From assembly GCA_021828195.1 (NCBI GenBank), contig JAKASQ010000003.1:23516-87515 (forward strand): 64,000 nucleotides of DNA, read 5' to 3'. A program made the position numbers and the translations under genes. Below the pieces are notes generated by a model. That model made no database searches. It was not told where the DNA came from and saw only the letters and a list, made by a program, of their open reading frames with translations. This DNA is from Thermoplasmata archaeon (GTDB taxonomy: Archaea; Thermoplasmatota; Thermoplasmata; Lutacidiplasmatales; UBA184). Below, piece after piece: positions 1 through 7,573 of the stretch (positions within the stretch are counted from its first letter, which is position 1; each line of letters opens with the position of its first letter).

Positions 1-164
1 CGGTCCTCCTTCGAGAGCGTGTTGTCCAGCACTGAGTCCTCGTTACCGAAGTAGGCCATCACCATCTCGGCCGTCGCGCGCGCCTCCGAGGGCATGATCT
101 TCCCCTGGGCGACGAGGGTGCGCTCGATTGCCCGGGTCAGCTCCTCCACGGTGATCAGGGGCAT
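1..164 (-). CDS. Small hypothetical protein, 3' end cut off by the window
   Basis: The reverse strand opens with ATG at 164 and stays open to base 1, giving at least 54 residues that begin MPLITVEELTRAIE and contain a hydrophilic helical stretch followed by YFGNEDSVLDN. The N-terminal pattern resembles the short DUF6015-type proteins of Thermoplasmata, recalled from memory and not searched. No catalytic motif is visible. It is divergent from pus10, and a TATA-like GGTTATTGG lies about 32 nt upstream of the ATG. Function unknown. Confidence 0.6.
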   Translation of the reverse strand, partial: MPLITVEELTRAIERTLVAQGKIMPSEARATAEMVMAYFGNEDSVLDNTLSKED

Positions 165-190
165 GGGGACGTGGGCCGCAGGGCACCGAC

Positions 191-230
191 ACCAATAACC
201 GTCGCTCGTCCGTGCGGCGTCACGCTTTAG
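191..230. promoter_or_regulatory. Divergent promoter region: DUF6015-like gene and pus10
   Basis: On the minus strand GGTTATTGG (191-200) sits about 32 nt before the ATG at 164. On the plus strand CTTTAG (225-230) sits about 28 nt before the GTG at 255. Both spacings suit an archaeal TATA box with leaderless or near-leaderless transcripts. Sequence matches are weak, so this is a positional call. Confidence 0.4.
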
Positions 231-254
231 TGGCGTCCCGGGGTCGTCGCGGTC

Positions 255-1496
255 GTGATCGAAGCGTCGGTGCCGTTCGCTCCCCCGGAGGAGGCGGTGA
301 CCGCCGCGCGGTCGGCCGTCGCGCTCGGGCTGTGTGCCGATTGTTTCGGGCGCCTGTTCGGCCGCTTGGGTCACGGCCTGACGAACCTCGAGCGCGCGGA
401 GAGGCTCGCCTCGATGCTGGGAGGGGTGGACTTCGCGCCGGGTCCATCGTGCCGGCTCTGTGCGGGGGCGTTCGACCGTATCCCGGTGTGGGTCGAACGG
501 ATCGTCCGGGCCTCAGCGGGTTACGAGTGGCATCGGTTCACCTGTGGGTCCCGCTGGGAACCCGAGATCCTCGCGCGCGAGGAGGAGATCTGGAGGACGG
601 TCGGTACCGGATGGGGCGAAAGCGCTCGTGCGGCGTTCAACCGGGAGCTCGGCAAGGCGATCGAGGCGCGGACCGGCGCCATCGGCGGTAGCGGCCCGGC
701 CGATCTCGTCTTCCTCGCCGACCTCGAAGTGGGTCGCGTTGGGGTCACGGTCCTACCGCTGTACCTCCAAGGCCGGTATCGGAAGCTCGATCGGACCCTG
801 CCGCAGACGCGGTGGCCGTGCCGCGCGTGCCACGGCCGGGGATGCGATCGCTGCCAAGGGACCGGGAAGACCTACTCCGAGAGCGTCGAGGAACTGGTCG
901 CGGCGCCGGCGATCCGGGCCTCCGAGGCCGAGGAGAGTCGCTTCCATGGGATGGGCCGGGAGGATATCGATGCCCGCATGCTCGGTCGAGGGCGGCCGTT
1001 CGTCCTCGAACTCGTACGACCCCGGCACCGAACGATCGATCCGGCGGCGATCGCGGCGGCGATCGCCCAGGAAGCGGCCGGACGGGTCGAGGTGTCCGAC
1101 CTTACGCTTGCCGAGGGGGCCGACGTGATCCGCGTGAAAGAGGCCTCTCCTGAGAAGAGTTACCGAGTCATCGTGGTCGGTGCCGTGGATGTGGCAAAGG
1201 TTAAGGAGGCATTGAAGCTCTTCCGCGGTCGCGCCATCGCCCAGCGCACCCCCACCCGCGTCGCACACCGCCGAGCCGACCGCGTTCGCACGCGTCGGAT
1301 CGTCGAGGCGGAGCTCGTGGAAGGGGACACCGGGCGGTTCACGGTGCAACTACGAACCGAAGCCGGCACGTATGTCAAGGAATGGGTGGAAGGAGATGGC
1401 GGGCGCACCGATCCGAATCTGGCCGGGGTCCTGGGGGTCCCGCTGAAGGTTGAATCGCTCGACGTGCTCGAGATTCACGATGTCGAGGTCACATAG
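255..1496 (+). CDS. pus10: tRNA pseudouridine(54/55) synthase Pus10
   Basis: Archaeal Pus10 makes pseudouridine at positions 54 and 55 of the tRNA T-loop. The 413-residue product has the family layout: an N-terminal zinc-binding part with CADC and CRLC pairs, a middle RNA-binding region with a second cysteine set (CRACHGRGCDRC), and a C-terminal catalytic domain where DIDARMLGRGRPF carries the predicted catalytic aspartate. The C-terminus has the conserved EAGTYVKEWVEGDGGRT block. The start is GTG at 255, chosen because a TATA-like CTTTAG lies 28 nt upstream. It is the first gene of a run with rpl21e, whose ATG follows immediately after its stop. Confidence 0.93.
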   Translation: MIEASVPFAPPEEAVTAARSAVALGLCADCFGRLFGRLGHGLTNLERAERLASMLGGVDFAPGPSCRLCAGAFDRIPVWVERIVRASAGYEWHRFTCGSRWEPEILAREEEIWRTVGTGWGESARAAFNRELGKAIEARTGAIGGSGPADLVFLADLEVGRVGVTVLPLYLQGRYRKLDRTLPQTRWPCRACHGRGCDRCQGTGKTYSESVEELVAAPAIRASEAEESRFHGMGREDIDARMLGRGRPFVLELVRPRHRTIDPAAIAAAIAQEAAGRVEVSDLTLAEGADVIRVKEASPEKSYRVIVVGAVDVAKVKEALKLFRGRAIAQRTPTRVAHRRADRVRTRRIVEAELVEGDTGRFTVQLRTEAGTYVKEWVEGDGGRTDPNLAGVLGVPLKVESLDVLEIHDVEVT

Positions 1497-1802
1497 ATGG
1501 TGAAGAGTTCGAAGGGATTCCGATCACGCAGCCGTGGCACGTTTACGAAGCGCGTGCGCGAGCGGGGCTCTCCGCCGGTGACCCGGTTCCTGCGCAAGTT
1601 CGAGATCGGCCAGAAGGTTGTCGTCCGGATCGAACCGTCCGACGCCCACGGCGTGCCGCATCCTCGCTACCAGGGCCGTGTCTGCACGGTCGTGGCCGCG
1701 GTCGGTCGAGCCTACCGCATCGAGTTCCTGGATGGAGGCAAGCGCAAGCAGCTGATCGCCAACCCGGTCCACCTTGCCCCGGCCGATACGAGAGGACACT
1801 GA
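1497..1802 (+). CDS. rpl21e: Large-subunit ribosomal protein eL21 (L21e)
   Basis: A 101-residue basic protein matching eL21 in length and content: the N-terminal SSKGFRSRSRGTFTKRVRERG segment, then an SH3-like barrel with VVVRIEPSDAHGVPHPRYQG and a YRIEF strand. It belongs to the 50S subunit. The ATG abuts the pus10 stop and the gene overlaps the start of rpo4 by one base, so it is translated within the same transcript. The order pus10-eL21-Rpo4-DUF655-KsgA is a known conserved archaeal translation/transcription cluster. Confidence 0.95.
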   Translation: MVKSSKGFRSRSRGTFTKRVRERGSPPVTRFLRKFEIGQKVVVRIEPSDAHGVPHPRYQGRVCTVVAAVGRAYRIEFLDGGKRKQLIANPVHLAPADTRGH

Positions 1803-2116
1803 TGCCGGAACCCCTACCGCTCGCCTCGGTCAAGCAGATGCTCGCCGAGGAGGCCGCGCTCCGCCCGCTGCCGCGCGAGGCCCTGCTCGCCCAGCAGCAC
1901 GCGGAGCTGTTCGCCCGACTGACGGTCGAACAGACGCACCAGCTGATCGCCGAGCTGACGAAGCTCCCGTTCGTCGATGTACCGCTCGCGATCAAGATCG
2001 CCGACATGCTGCCCCAGTACCCGGAAGAGATCCGCCTGCTGTTCGCGAAGGAGCGGATGGTCCTCGAGGAAGCCCAGATCGCTCAATTGCTCGACGTGGT
2101 CGCGCAGCACAAGTGA
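1802..2116 (+). CDS. rpo4: RNA polymerase subunit Rpo4 (RpoF)
   Basis: At 104 residues this is the usual size of archaeal Rpo4, the stalk subunit that pairs with Rpo7 and contacts TFE and nascent RNA. It is all-helical, with the C-terminal HRDC-like half (IKIADMLPQYPEEIRLLFAKER) typical of the family. It follows eL21 with one-base overlap and precedes DUF655, the standard archaeal neighbourhood for this gene. No unusual features. Confidence 0.92.
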   Translation: MPEPLPLASVKQMLAEEAALRPLPREALLAQQHAELFARLTVEQTHQLIAELTKLPFVDVPLAIKIADMLPQYPEEIRLLFAKERMVLEEAQIAQLLDVVAQHK

Positions 2117-2135
2117 GGTCGGTCGGGAGAATGCC

Positions 2136-2681
2136 GTGGAGAGCTACGCCCGTGTCCTCGATTATCTGCCGAACGGCCGCCTGGTGGACCGGAGCTTCTA
2201 CCGCGAACCAGTCGCGATCGCCGTCGGCGAGAGCGAACTGAAGCTCCTCGAATTGATTCCTCGCCCCGGAGTCCGGCTCGCACTGGGCGCTCGGATCGCG
2301 CTCCTTTCCGAAGAAGGTTCGATCCCCCTGGTCGATCACGTCCGTCGGCGGATCGGTTTCGAGGAGCTTACGGCTACCGCACGTTCGGAGCTCGCCCCGG
2401 CGCTCGAGGAAATCGTCCGGGCGAACCCCACGAAGTACCTGCGCTTCTTCAACGAGGCACAGCCGATCTCCCGACGAGCGCACCTGCTCGAACTGTTGCC
2501 GGGCATCGGAAAGAAGACGATGGAGACGATCCTCGCGGAACGCCGGCGCGGCCCGTTTGCGAGCTTCGAGGACCTCAATACGCGCGCGCACCTCAAGAGC
2601 TCGGAGAAGCTCGTGGTCGGCCGCATCGAGCAGGAGCTCATCGGTGCCGAGGACAACTACCGCATCTTCGTCGCGCCTTAG
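2136..2681 (+). CDS. DUF655 helix-hairpin-helix RNA/DNA-binding protein
   Basis: The 181-residue product belongs to DUF655, a conserved archaeal family almost always found between rpo4 and ksgA and thought to act on RNA. It has an N-terminal OB-like part starting ESYARVLDYLPNGR and a C-terminal helix-hairpin-helix (LLELLPGIGKKTMETIL). The ORF track extends the frame upstream to 1977, but that portion is shadow sequence antiparallel in composition and overlaps rpo4. I chose GTG at 2136 because family members begin just before the YVLDYLP motif and a GGGAG Shine-Dalgarno lies upstream. Confidence 0.88.
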   Translation: MESYARVLDYLPNGRLVDRSFYREPVAIAVGESELKLLELIPRPGVRLALGARIALLSEEGSIPLVDHVRRRIGFEELTATARSELAPALEEIVRANPTKYLRFFNEAQPISRRAHLLELLPGIGKKTMETILAERRRGPFASFEDLNTRAHLKSSEKLVVGRIEQELIGAEDNYRIFVAP

Positions 2682-2727
2682 TCCGGCGGAGCCGTTCGCT
2701 GTTCCCGCGGGGGCGCGGGCCGTCGAC

Positions 2728-3528
2728 GTGACCCTCAAGCGTCTCGGGATCCGCCCGTCGCGCCGTCTGGGTCAGTCGTTCCTGATCGATCCATTCGCGG
2801 CCGATGCCGAGGCCGCGCTGGTCGAGGCGCCCGCCGGCCATGCCGTCCTCGAGATCGGAGGAGGCCTGGGGATGCTGACCGCGGCCCTTCTCCGGCGCGG
2901 AGTCCGTCCGCTGACCGTGGTCGAACGCGATCCGCGCCTCGTCGCCTTTCTCCGCTCGACCTTCGGCGGACGGATCACGGTGGAAGAGGCCGACGCGGAA
3001 ACCTACGCCTTTCCCGCCGGTGCGACGGTCGTCGGGAATCTGCCATTCTCCGACGCGACGCCCATCCTCCTCACGCTGTTCGCTCGCCGCACGCCGCGCG
3101 TGGTGGCGATGGTGCAGCGGGAGGTCGCCGAACGTCTCGCCGCCGGTCCGGGGTCGAAGACGTACGGTCGCCTCTCGATCGTGGCGCGGCTCTACGGAGG
3201 CGTCGAGCTGTTCCGGACGGTGTCCCGGTCGTCCTTCTACCCGGTGCCCGAGGTCGAGGGTCGGATCGTCGTCCACCTGGCACGCGGGGGCCCTCTCCCG
3301 GTGCCGAACGTAGATCGCTTCGAACGGATCGTCCGAACGCTCTTCGCTTCTCGCCGCAAGCAACTCGCGAACCTCCTTCCTCGACTGGGTCGTCCGAGGA
3401 TCGAGCTCGTACGATTGGCTCGCGAAGCCGAGTGGCCGGCGGGCTGGCCACGGATGCGGCCCGAAGAACTCCCCCCCGAGGCGTACTTCCGCCTCGCCAC
3501 CGCACTCGATGGCGGGTCCTCCTCGTAA
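2728..3528 (+). CDS. ksgA: rRNA adenine-N6,N6-dimethyltransferase (KsgA/Dim1)
   Basis: This enzyme dimethylates two adjacent adenines in helix 45 of 16S rRNA during 30S maturation, using SAM. The sequence shows the RLGQSFLID entry motif, the SAM-binding VLEIGGGLGMLT loop and the catalytic GNLPFSDATPIL motif (F replaces the commoner Y of NLPY). The C-terminal helical domain holds LFASRRKQLANLL. GTG at 2728 gives 266 residues and starts just before TLKRLG as in homologues; the longer ORF of the track runs back into DUF655. It is the last gene of the cluster before a non-coding gap. Confidence 0.9.
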   Translation: MTLKRLGIRPSRRLGQSFLIDPFAADAEAALVEAPAGHAVLEIGGGLGMLTAALLRRGVRPLTVVERDPRLVAFLRSTFGGRITVEEADAETYAFPAGATVVGNLPFSDATPILLTLFARRTPRVVAMVQREVAERLAAGPGSKTYGRLSIVARLYGGVELFRTVSRSSFYPVPEVEGRIVVHLARGGPLPVPNVDRFERIVRTLFASRRKQLANLLPRLGRPRIELVRLAREAEWPAGWPRMRPEELPPEAYFRLATALDGGSSS

Positions 3529-3833
3529 GGAACACGGGCACCCAGCCGACGAGCCCTACCGATGGGGGCCCGACGGTTGCCGATCCGGTTGGGCATCTGC
3601 ATGATGGGGATTCAACTACGGTCGTTGTCGCGAACCGTAGACTTCGCTCCGGATGCTAGGACCTTGGAGACTCCCCGAGAGGCATTTCAGCGAAAACTGC
3701 CTCCGGAGAGCCTCCTCGGCCTCCACCTGCGAGCGATCGAGCCGATTCCGGGGGCCGCATGAAGCGACGCCGCCCATCGCCCAACGGAAACAATTTCCGT
3801 ACACCACGCAAGGCCCCCCCCCCACTTAGTCTG
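3529..3833. other. Non-coding gap with two stem-loops between ksgA and the thermosome
   Basis: No convincing gene is present; a 66-codon ORF at 3562-3762 lacks family features. Two inverted repeats stand out: CTACGGT (3616-3622) with ACCGTAG (3634-3640), loop 11; and GAGGCATTTC with GAAAACTGCCTC (3679-3703), a ten-pair stem broken by an AC bulge. They could be a ksgA terminator, operators for the heat-shock-type thermosome promoter, or part of a small RNA. A poly-C run lies at about 3815-3823. Confidence 0.45.
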
Positions 3834-3843
3834 TATTATATAC
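3834..3843 (+). promoter_or_regulatory. TATA box of the thermosome gene
   Basis: TATTATATAC is the clearest archaeal TATA element in the window. Its centre lies about 35 nt upstream of the ATG at 3874, which predicts a leader of roughly ten nucleotides. Confidence 0.75.
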
Positions 3844-3873
3844 AAGCGCTTTCTCCCCGTATCGGTGAGTTAG

Positions 3874-5496
3874 ATGCTTCAGGGAACCCCGATCCTTGTG
3901 CTCAAGGAAGGTACCGAACGCGACCGCGGCAAGAGCGCCACCCAGAACAACATCGCGGCGGCCCGCGCCGTTGCGGATGCTGTCCGTACCACGCTCGGTC
4001 CCCGCGGAATGGACAAAATGCTCGTCGACGGGATGGGAGATATCACCATCACGAACGACGGTGTGACGATTCTGAAGGAAGTTGACGTCGAGCACCCGGC
4101 CGCGAAGATGATCGTCGAGGTCGCGAAGACCCAGGATCAGCAGTGCGGGGACGGGACGACGACCGCCGTGGTCCTCGCGGGCGAGTTCCTCAAGCGCTCG
4201 GAGTACCTTCTCGAACAGAACATTCACCCTACCGTCATCACCAAGGGATTCGAGATCGCCCTGCAAGAGGCGCGCCGTCTTCTGGAGAAGGAGATCGGGA
4301 CTCCCGTCAAGATCGATGACGAAGCGATGCTCCTGGACTGTGCGACCACCGCGATGGGCTCGAAAGGCGTCTTTGGCTCTCGTGACGTGCTCGCCCGCAT
4401 CGCGGTCCATGCTGTCCAGCGTATCGCCGAGAAGCGCGGGGACCATATGGTCGCCGACGTCGATCAGATCAAGGTCGAGAAGCGCCACGGCGGCACGATC
4501 GGGGACACCCAGCTCATCGAGGGGATCATCCTCGACAAGGAGCGGGGGCACCCGCGCATGCCCGGCGAGGTCGCCGATGCAAAGATCGCCCTGCTCAACT
4601 CCGCTCTTGAGGTGAAGAAGACCGAGATCGAGAGCAAGATCAACATCAAGAACCCCTCCCAGATCCAGAGCTTCCTCGACGAGGAAGACAAGACGTTCCG
4701 CAAGATGGTCCAGCAGGTCAAGGCCTCCGGAGCGACCGTGGTCATCGCCCAGAAGGGGATCGACGACGTCGTCCTTCACTACCTCGCGAAGGAAGGGATC
4801 TACGCGGTCAAGCAGGTCAAGGAATCCGATCTCCAGAAGCTCGCGCGCGCGACGGGCGGCAAGATCGTCTCCAGCTTGCAGGACCTCTCCGCCACCGACC
4901 TCGGCATGGCAGCCAAGGTCGAGGAGCGGAAGGTCGGCGACGACCACATGACGTTCGTCACGGGATGCAAGAACCCCCGCTCGGTCTCGATCCTGATCCG
5001 CGGTGGAACCGAGCACGTGACCCAGGAGGTCGAGCGATCCTTGCAAGACGCGCTCAAAGTCGTCAGCTCGGTCATCGAGGACGGGGTCGTCTGCCCCGGC
5101 GGTGGTGCGACCGAGATCGATCTCGCCGTCAAGCTGCGGAAGTTTGCCCCTACGGTCGGTGGACGGGAGCAACTGGCGGTCGAAGCGTTCGCCCAAGCCC
5201 TCGAAGTGATCCCCTGGGCGCTTGCCGAGAACGGCGGCTACGACTCGATCAACACGCTCATCGAGCTCCGTGGAGCCCACGAGGGGGCCCACGCCAACAA
5301 GAACGTCGGTGTGAACCTCGTGGACGGCAAGGCGGCCGACATGTGGAAGCTGCGGGTCATCGAGCCGGCACGGGTCAAGCGCCAGGCGCTGACCAGCGCG
5401 GTCGAGGTCGCGAGCATGGTCCTGCGGATCGACGACGTCATCGCATCGAAGAAATCGAGCCCATCCCCCGGTGGGGGCGGTGGGCACGACCACTAG
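3874..5496 (+). CDS. thsA: Thermosome subunit (group II chaperonin)
   Basis: The 540-residue protein is a complete CCT/thermosome subunit that refolds proteins in a double-ring, ATP-driven cage. The equatorial domain has [12 protein letters not shown] and the nucleotide-binding GDGTTT at residues 92-97; the apical domain carries the helical protrusion around [13 protein letters not shown]-like sequence ([12 protein letters not shown]); the second equatorial half contains [13 protein letters not shown]. The tail ends in GGGGGHDH, the usual flexible glycine-rich C-terminus. It is monocistronic, with a strong TATA box. Whether it is alpha or beta type cannot be told here, since no second paralogue is in the window. 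Confidence 0.96.
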   Translation: MLQGTPILVLKEGTERDRGKSATQNNIAAARAVADAVRTTLGPRGMDKMLVDGMGDITITNDGVTILKEVDVEHPAAKMIVEVAKTQDQQCGDGTTTAVVLAGEFLKRSEYLLEQNIHPTVITKGFEIALQEARRLLEKEIGTPVKIDDEAMLLDCATTAMGSKGVFGSRDVLARIAVHAVQRIAEKRGDHMVADVDQIKVEKRHGGTIGDTQLIEGIILDKERGHPRMPGEVADAKIALLNSALEVKKTEIESKINIKNPSQIQSFLDEEDKTFRKMVQQVKASGATVVIAQKGIDDVVLHYLAKEGIYAVKQVKESDLQKLARATGGKIVSSLQDLSATDLGMAAKVEERKVGDDHMTFVTGCKNPRSVSILIRGGTEHVTQEVERSLQDALKVVSSVIEDGVVCPGGGATEIDLAVKLRKFAPTVGGREQLAVEAFAQALEVIPWALAENGGYDSINTLIELRGAHEGAHANKNVGVNLVDGKAADMWKLRVIEPARVKRQALTSAVEVASMVLRIDDVIASKKSSPSPGGGGGHDH

Positions 5497-5568
5497 AGCG
5501 ATTGAGCGATCGGGCTGCGCTCGTACACCGGCCGAAGGCCTCATAATCCAGAGCAGGTAGGCTCATCG

Positions 5569-5970
5569 ATGCGCACCAAACCGGTCGAAGGAGTGCTGCG
5601 TCTCGATGTCGTGGCTCTCGAGCCACGTCCCGCCGTCTACCTCGCGTACGACGGCCTCTCCGGACTGTCGCTCCGCCCGCTCCTGCGCGATCTGGTCGAG
5701 GAGCTTCAGCGCAAAGGACCTGAGCAACTCTCGGCCTTCCTGTCGGCGGTCCGCAAGCGCCGCTCCGGCCACATCCACGTCTACTTCTCCGACTACGTCA
5801 GCTACGGGATCGGAGGCGGTGATGCGACCGCGGAGTTCTTCTTCGGTACGTTCTTGCTCCTCCACGAACCGGCGCGCCCCGACGGCAAGGAGCCCGGGCT
5901 CCCCGAGCGCCTCGTCCTCATGCGCCCCGGAGCCATCGAGCAATTCTCGCTTGATGGCATCGCGGCCTAG
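5569..5970 (+). CDS. Conserved-looking hypothetical protein
   Basis: A 133-residue acidic-to-neutral soluble protein with no recognised domain. The sequence alternates predicted strands and helices (VLRLDVVALEPRPAVYLAYDGLSG; LVEELQRKG; GHIHVYFSDYV) and contains a glycine-rich GIGGGDATAEFFFG stretch. Codon usage looks like that of its neighbours, and it sits on the same strand 46 nt before lysS, so it is probably a real gene. No signal peptide or membrane segment. I do not recognise the family. Confidence 0.6.
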   Translation: MRTKPVEGVLRLDVVALEPRPAVYLAYDGLSGLSLRPLLRDLVEELQRKGPEQLSAFLSAVRKRRSGHIHVYFSDYVSYGIGGGDATAEFFFGTFLLLHEPARPDGKEPGLPERLVLMRPGAIEQFSLDGIAA

Positions 5971-6016
5971 CGACGCACCCTTTTTCCTCCGTTCCGCCTC
6001 CCGCCTAGGGGCCACG

Positions 6017-7492
6017 ATGCCGGAGGAGTCTCATCTCGAGCGCGAACGACGCGGGAAGATCGCTCGCTGGCGGGCCGAGGGACGCGAGCCCTTCCCCTGG
6101 TCGTTCCCCGATCGGACCCTCATCCGTGAGGTTCGGGCCCTCACGAGCTCGCTCGCGCCCGGGGAGGAGGTCGTCGGTCGAACCGCGCGCGTCGCCGGCC
6201 GGCTGCTCACCATCCGCGCTCACGGCGGCACCTCCTTCATCGATCTCGAGGACGCATCGGGGACGCTGCAGCTGCTACTCACGATCCATGAGCTCGGGGA
6301 AGAAACCTACACGCGTTGGCTCGCCGACCTCGACCCGGGGGACATTGTCGGAGCGGTGGGCATGCCGGCGGTCTCTCGCCGAGGAGAGCCCTCACTTCGG
6401 ATCCAATCTCTCGAACTCCTCGCCAAGGCGATCGCGCCGCCCCCGGAGAAGTTCCATGGGCTGCAGGACCCCGAAGAGCGGATCCGCCGGCGCTATCTCG
6501 ATCTCATGTCCTCCGCCGAGAGCCGAGAGCGATTCCGCCTGCGCTCGCTCCTGACGCGCGAGATTCGCCACTACTTCGATGCCGCGGGCTTCCTCGAGGT
6601 CGAGACCCCGATCCTCCTACGCGTCGCGGGAGGCGCCGCCGCGGCTCCCTTCGTGACCCGCTCTCGGTATCTCGGCTCCGAGCTCCAGCTCCGGATCTCT
6701 ATCGAGCTCTCCTTGAAGCAGCTCCTGATCGGCGGCTTGGAACGGGTCTACGAGATCGGCCGGTGCTTCCGCAACGAGGATCTCGATTCGACCCACTCGC
6801 CCGAGTTCACGATGCTCGAGCTCTATTGGGCGTATGCCGACTACCACGACATGCGCCGCCTGATGGAGGGGCTCTTTGAGCGCCTGGGGGCCCGAATGCT
6901 CGAGTGGCAACCGGACTCGGAAGCGGCGCGATCCGCCGCGCAACTGTTCCGTCCTCCGTTCGCTACCCTCGACTTCGTTCAGGCGCTGGAGGAGCGCAGC
7001 GGGATCCGTGACCTCCTCTCCCGGCCGACTCCCGAGCTCGGCGAGCTCGCCCGTCGGTGCGGCGCCACCGTGCCGGCCGACTCTCCGCCGGGCGTGTTTC
7101 TGGACAAGCTCTTCGAGCATTACGTCGAGCCGACGATCGATCGCCCGACGTTCGTGGTCGATCATCCGGCATCGACCACCCCCCTCGCGAAGCGCCACCG
7201 GAGCCTCTCAGGTCGGGTCGAGCGGTTCGAGATCCATTGCCGTGGGTTCGAGATCGGGAACTGCTACACGGAACTGAACGACCCCGACGAGCAGGAACGA
7301 CGCTTCCAGGAACAGCTCACCGCACGTGGGGAGGACCGCTACGCGTACGACGCCGAGTTCGTGGAGGCCCTGCGCCACGGAATGCCTCCCGCGACGGGGA
7401 TCGGCTTCGGGATCGAGCGGATCGTGATGGCGCTCACCGGAGCGAAATCGATCAAGGACGTGATCCTCTTCCCGCAAGTTCGGTCCCGCTGA
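6017..7492 (+). CDS. lysS: Lysyl-tRNA synthetase, class II
   Basis: Charges tRNA-Lys. An N-terminal OB-fold anticodon-binding domain (about residues 55-150) precedes a class II core with the RRRYLDLM entry, motif 2 (FRNEDLDSTHSPEFTMLE) and motif 3 (GIGFGIERIVMALTG) followed by SIKDVILFP, the LysRS signature. The 491-residue length is normal. The ORF track starts at 5606, but that part is shadow sequence of the preceding gene; ATG at 6017 begins with the MPEESHLERERRGKI helix expected of LysRS. Class II rather than the class I LysRS of many archaea is worth noting. A tRNA-Lys gene lies in the window. Confidence 0.93.
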   Translation: MPEESHLERERRGKIARWRAEGREPFPWSFPDRTLIREVRALTSSLAPGEEVVGRTARVAGRLLTIRAHGGTSFIDLEDASGTLQLLLTIHELGEETYTRWLADLDPGDIVGAVGMPAVSRRGEPSLRIQSLELLAKAIAPPPEKFHGLQDPEERIRRRYLDLMSSAESRERFRLRSLLTREIRHYFDAAGFLEVETPILLRVAGGAAAAPFVTRSRYLGSELQLRISIELSLKQLLIGGLERVYEIGRCFRNEDLDSTHSPEFTMLELYWAYADYHDMRRLMEGLFERLGARMLEWQPDSEAARSAAQLFRPPFATLDFVQALEERSGIRDLLSRPTPELGELARRCGATVPADSPPGVFLDKLFEHYVEPTIDRPTFVVDHPASTTPLAKRHRSLSGRVERFEIHCRGFEIGNCYTELNDPDEQERRFQEQLTARGEDRYAYDAEFVEALRHGMPPATGIGFGIERIVMALTGAKSIKDVILFPQVRSR

Positions 7493-7573
7493 ACGGCGGC
7501 AGGTCGATCCGAGGGCAACCTTCATCGTGCCGTTTCCGCTCGACCTCGTGTTCATGAGTCGGCCCGTGAACGG

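Noticed and set aside
3600-3660. Possible C/D-box RNA (ATGATGG near CTACGGT)
   Set aside because: Box C is imperfect and no convincing box D or C'/D' pair was found.
3562-3762. 66-residue ORF in the thermosome upstream gap
   Set aside because: No family features, no Shine-Dalgarno, and it crosses both stem-loops; more likely non-coding.
3826-5544. 572-residue minus-strand ORF opposite the thermosome
   Set aside because: The plus strand is a clear thermosome; the reverse frame is Asp/Leu/Arg-rich shadow sequence caused by high GC.
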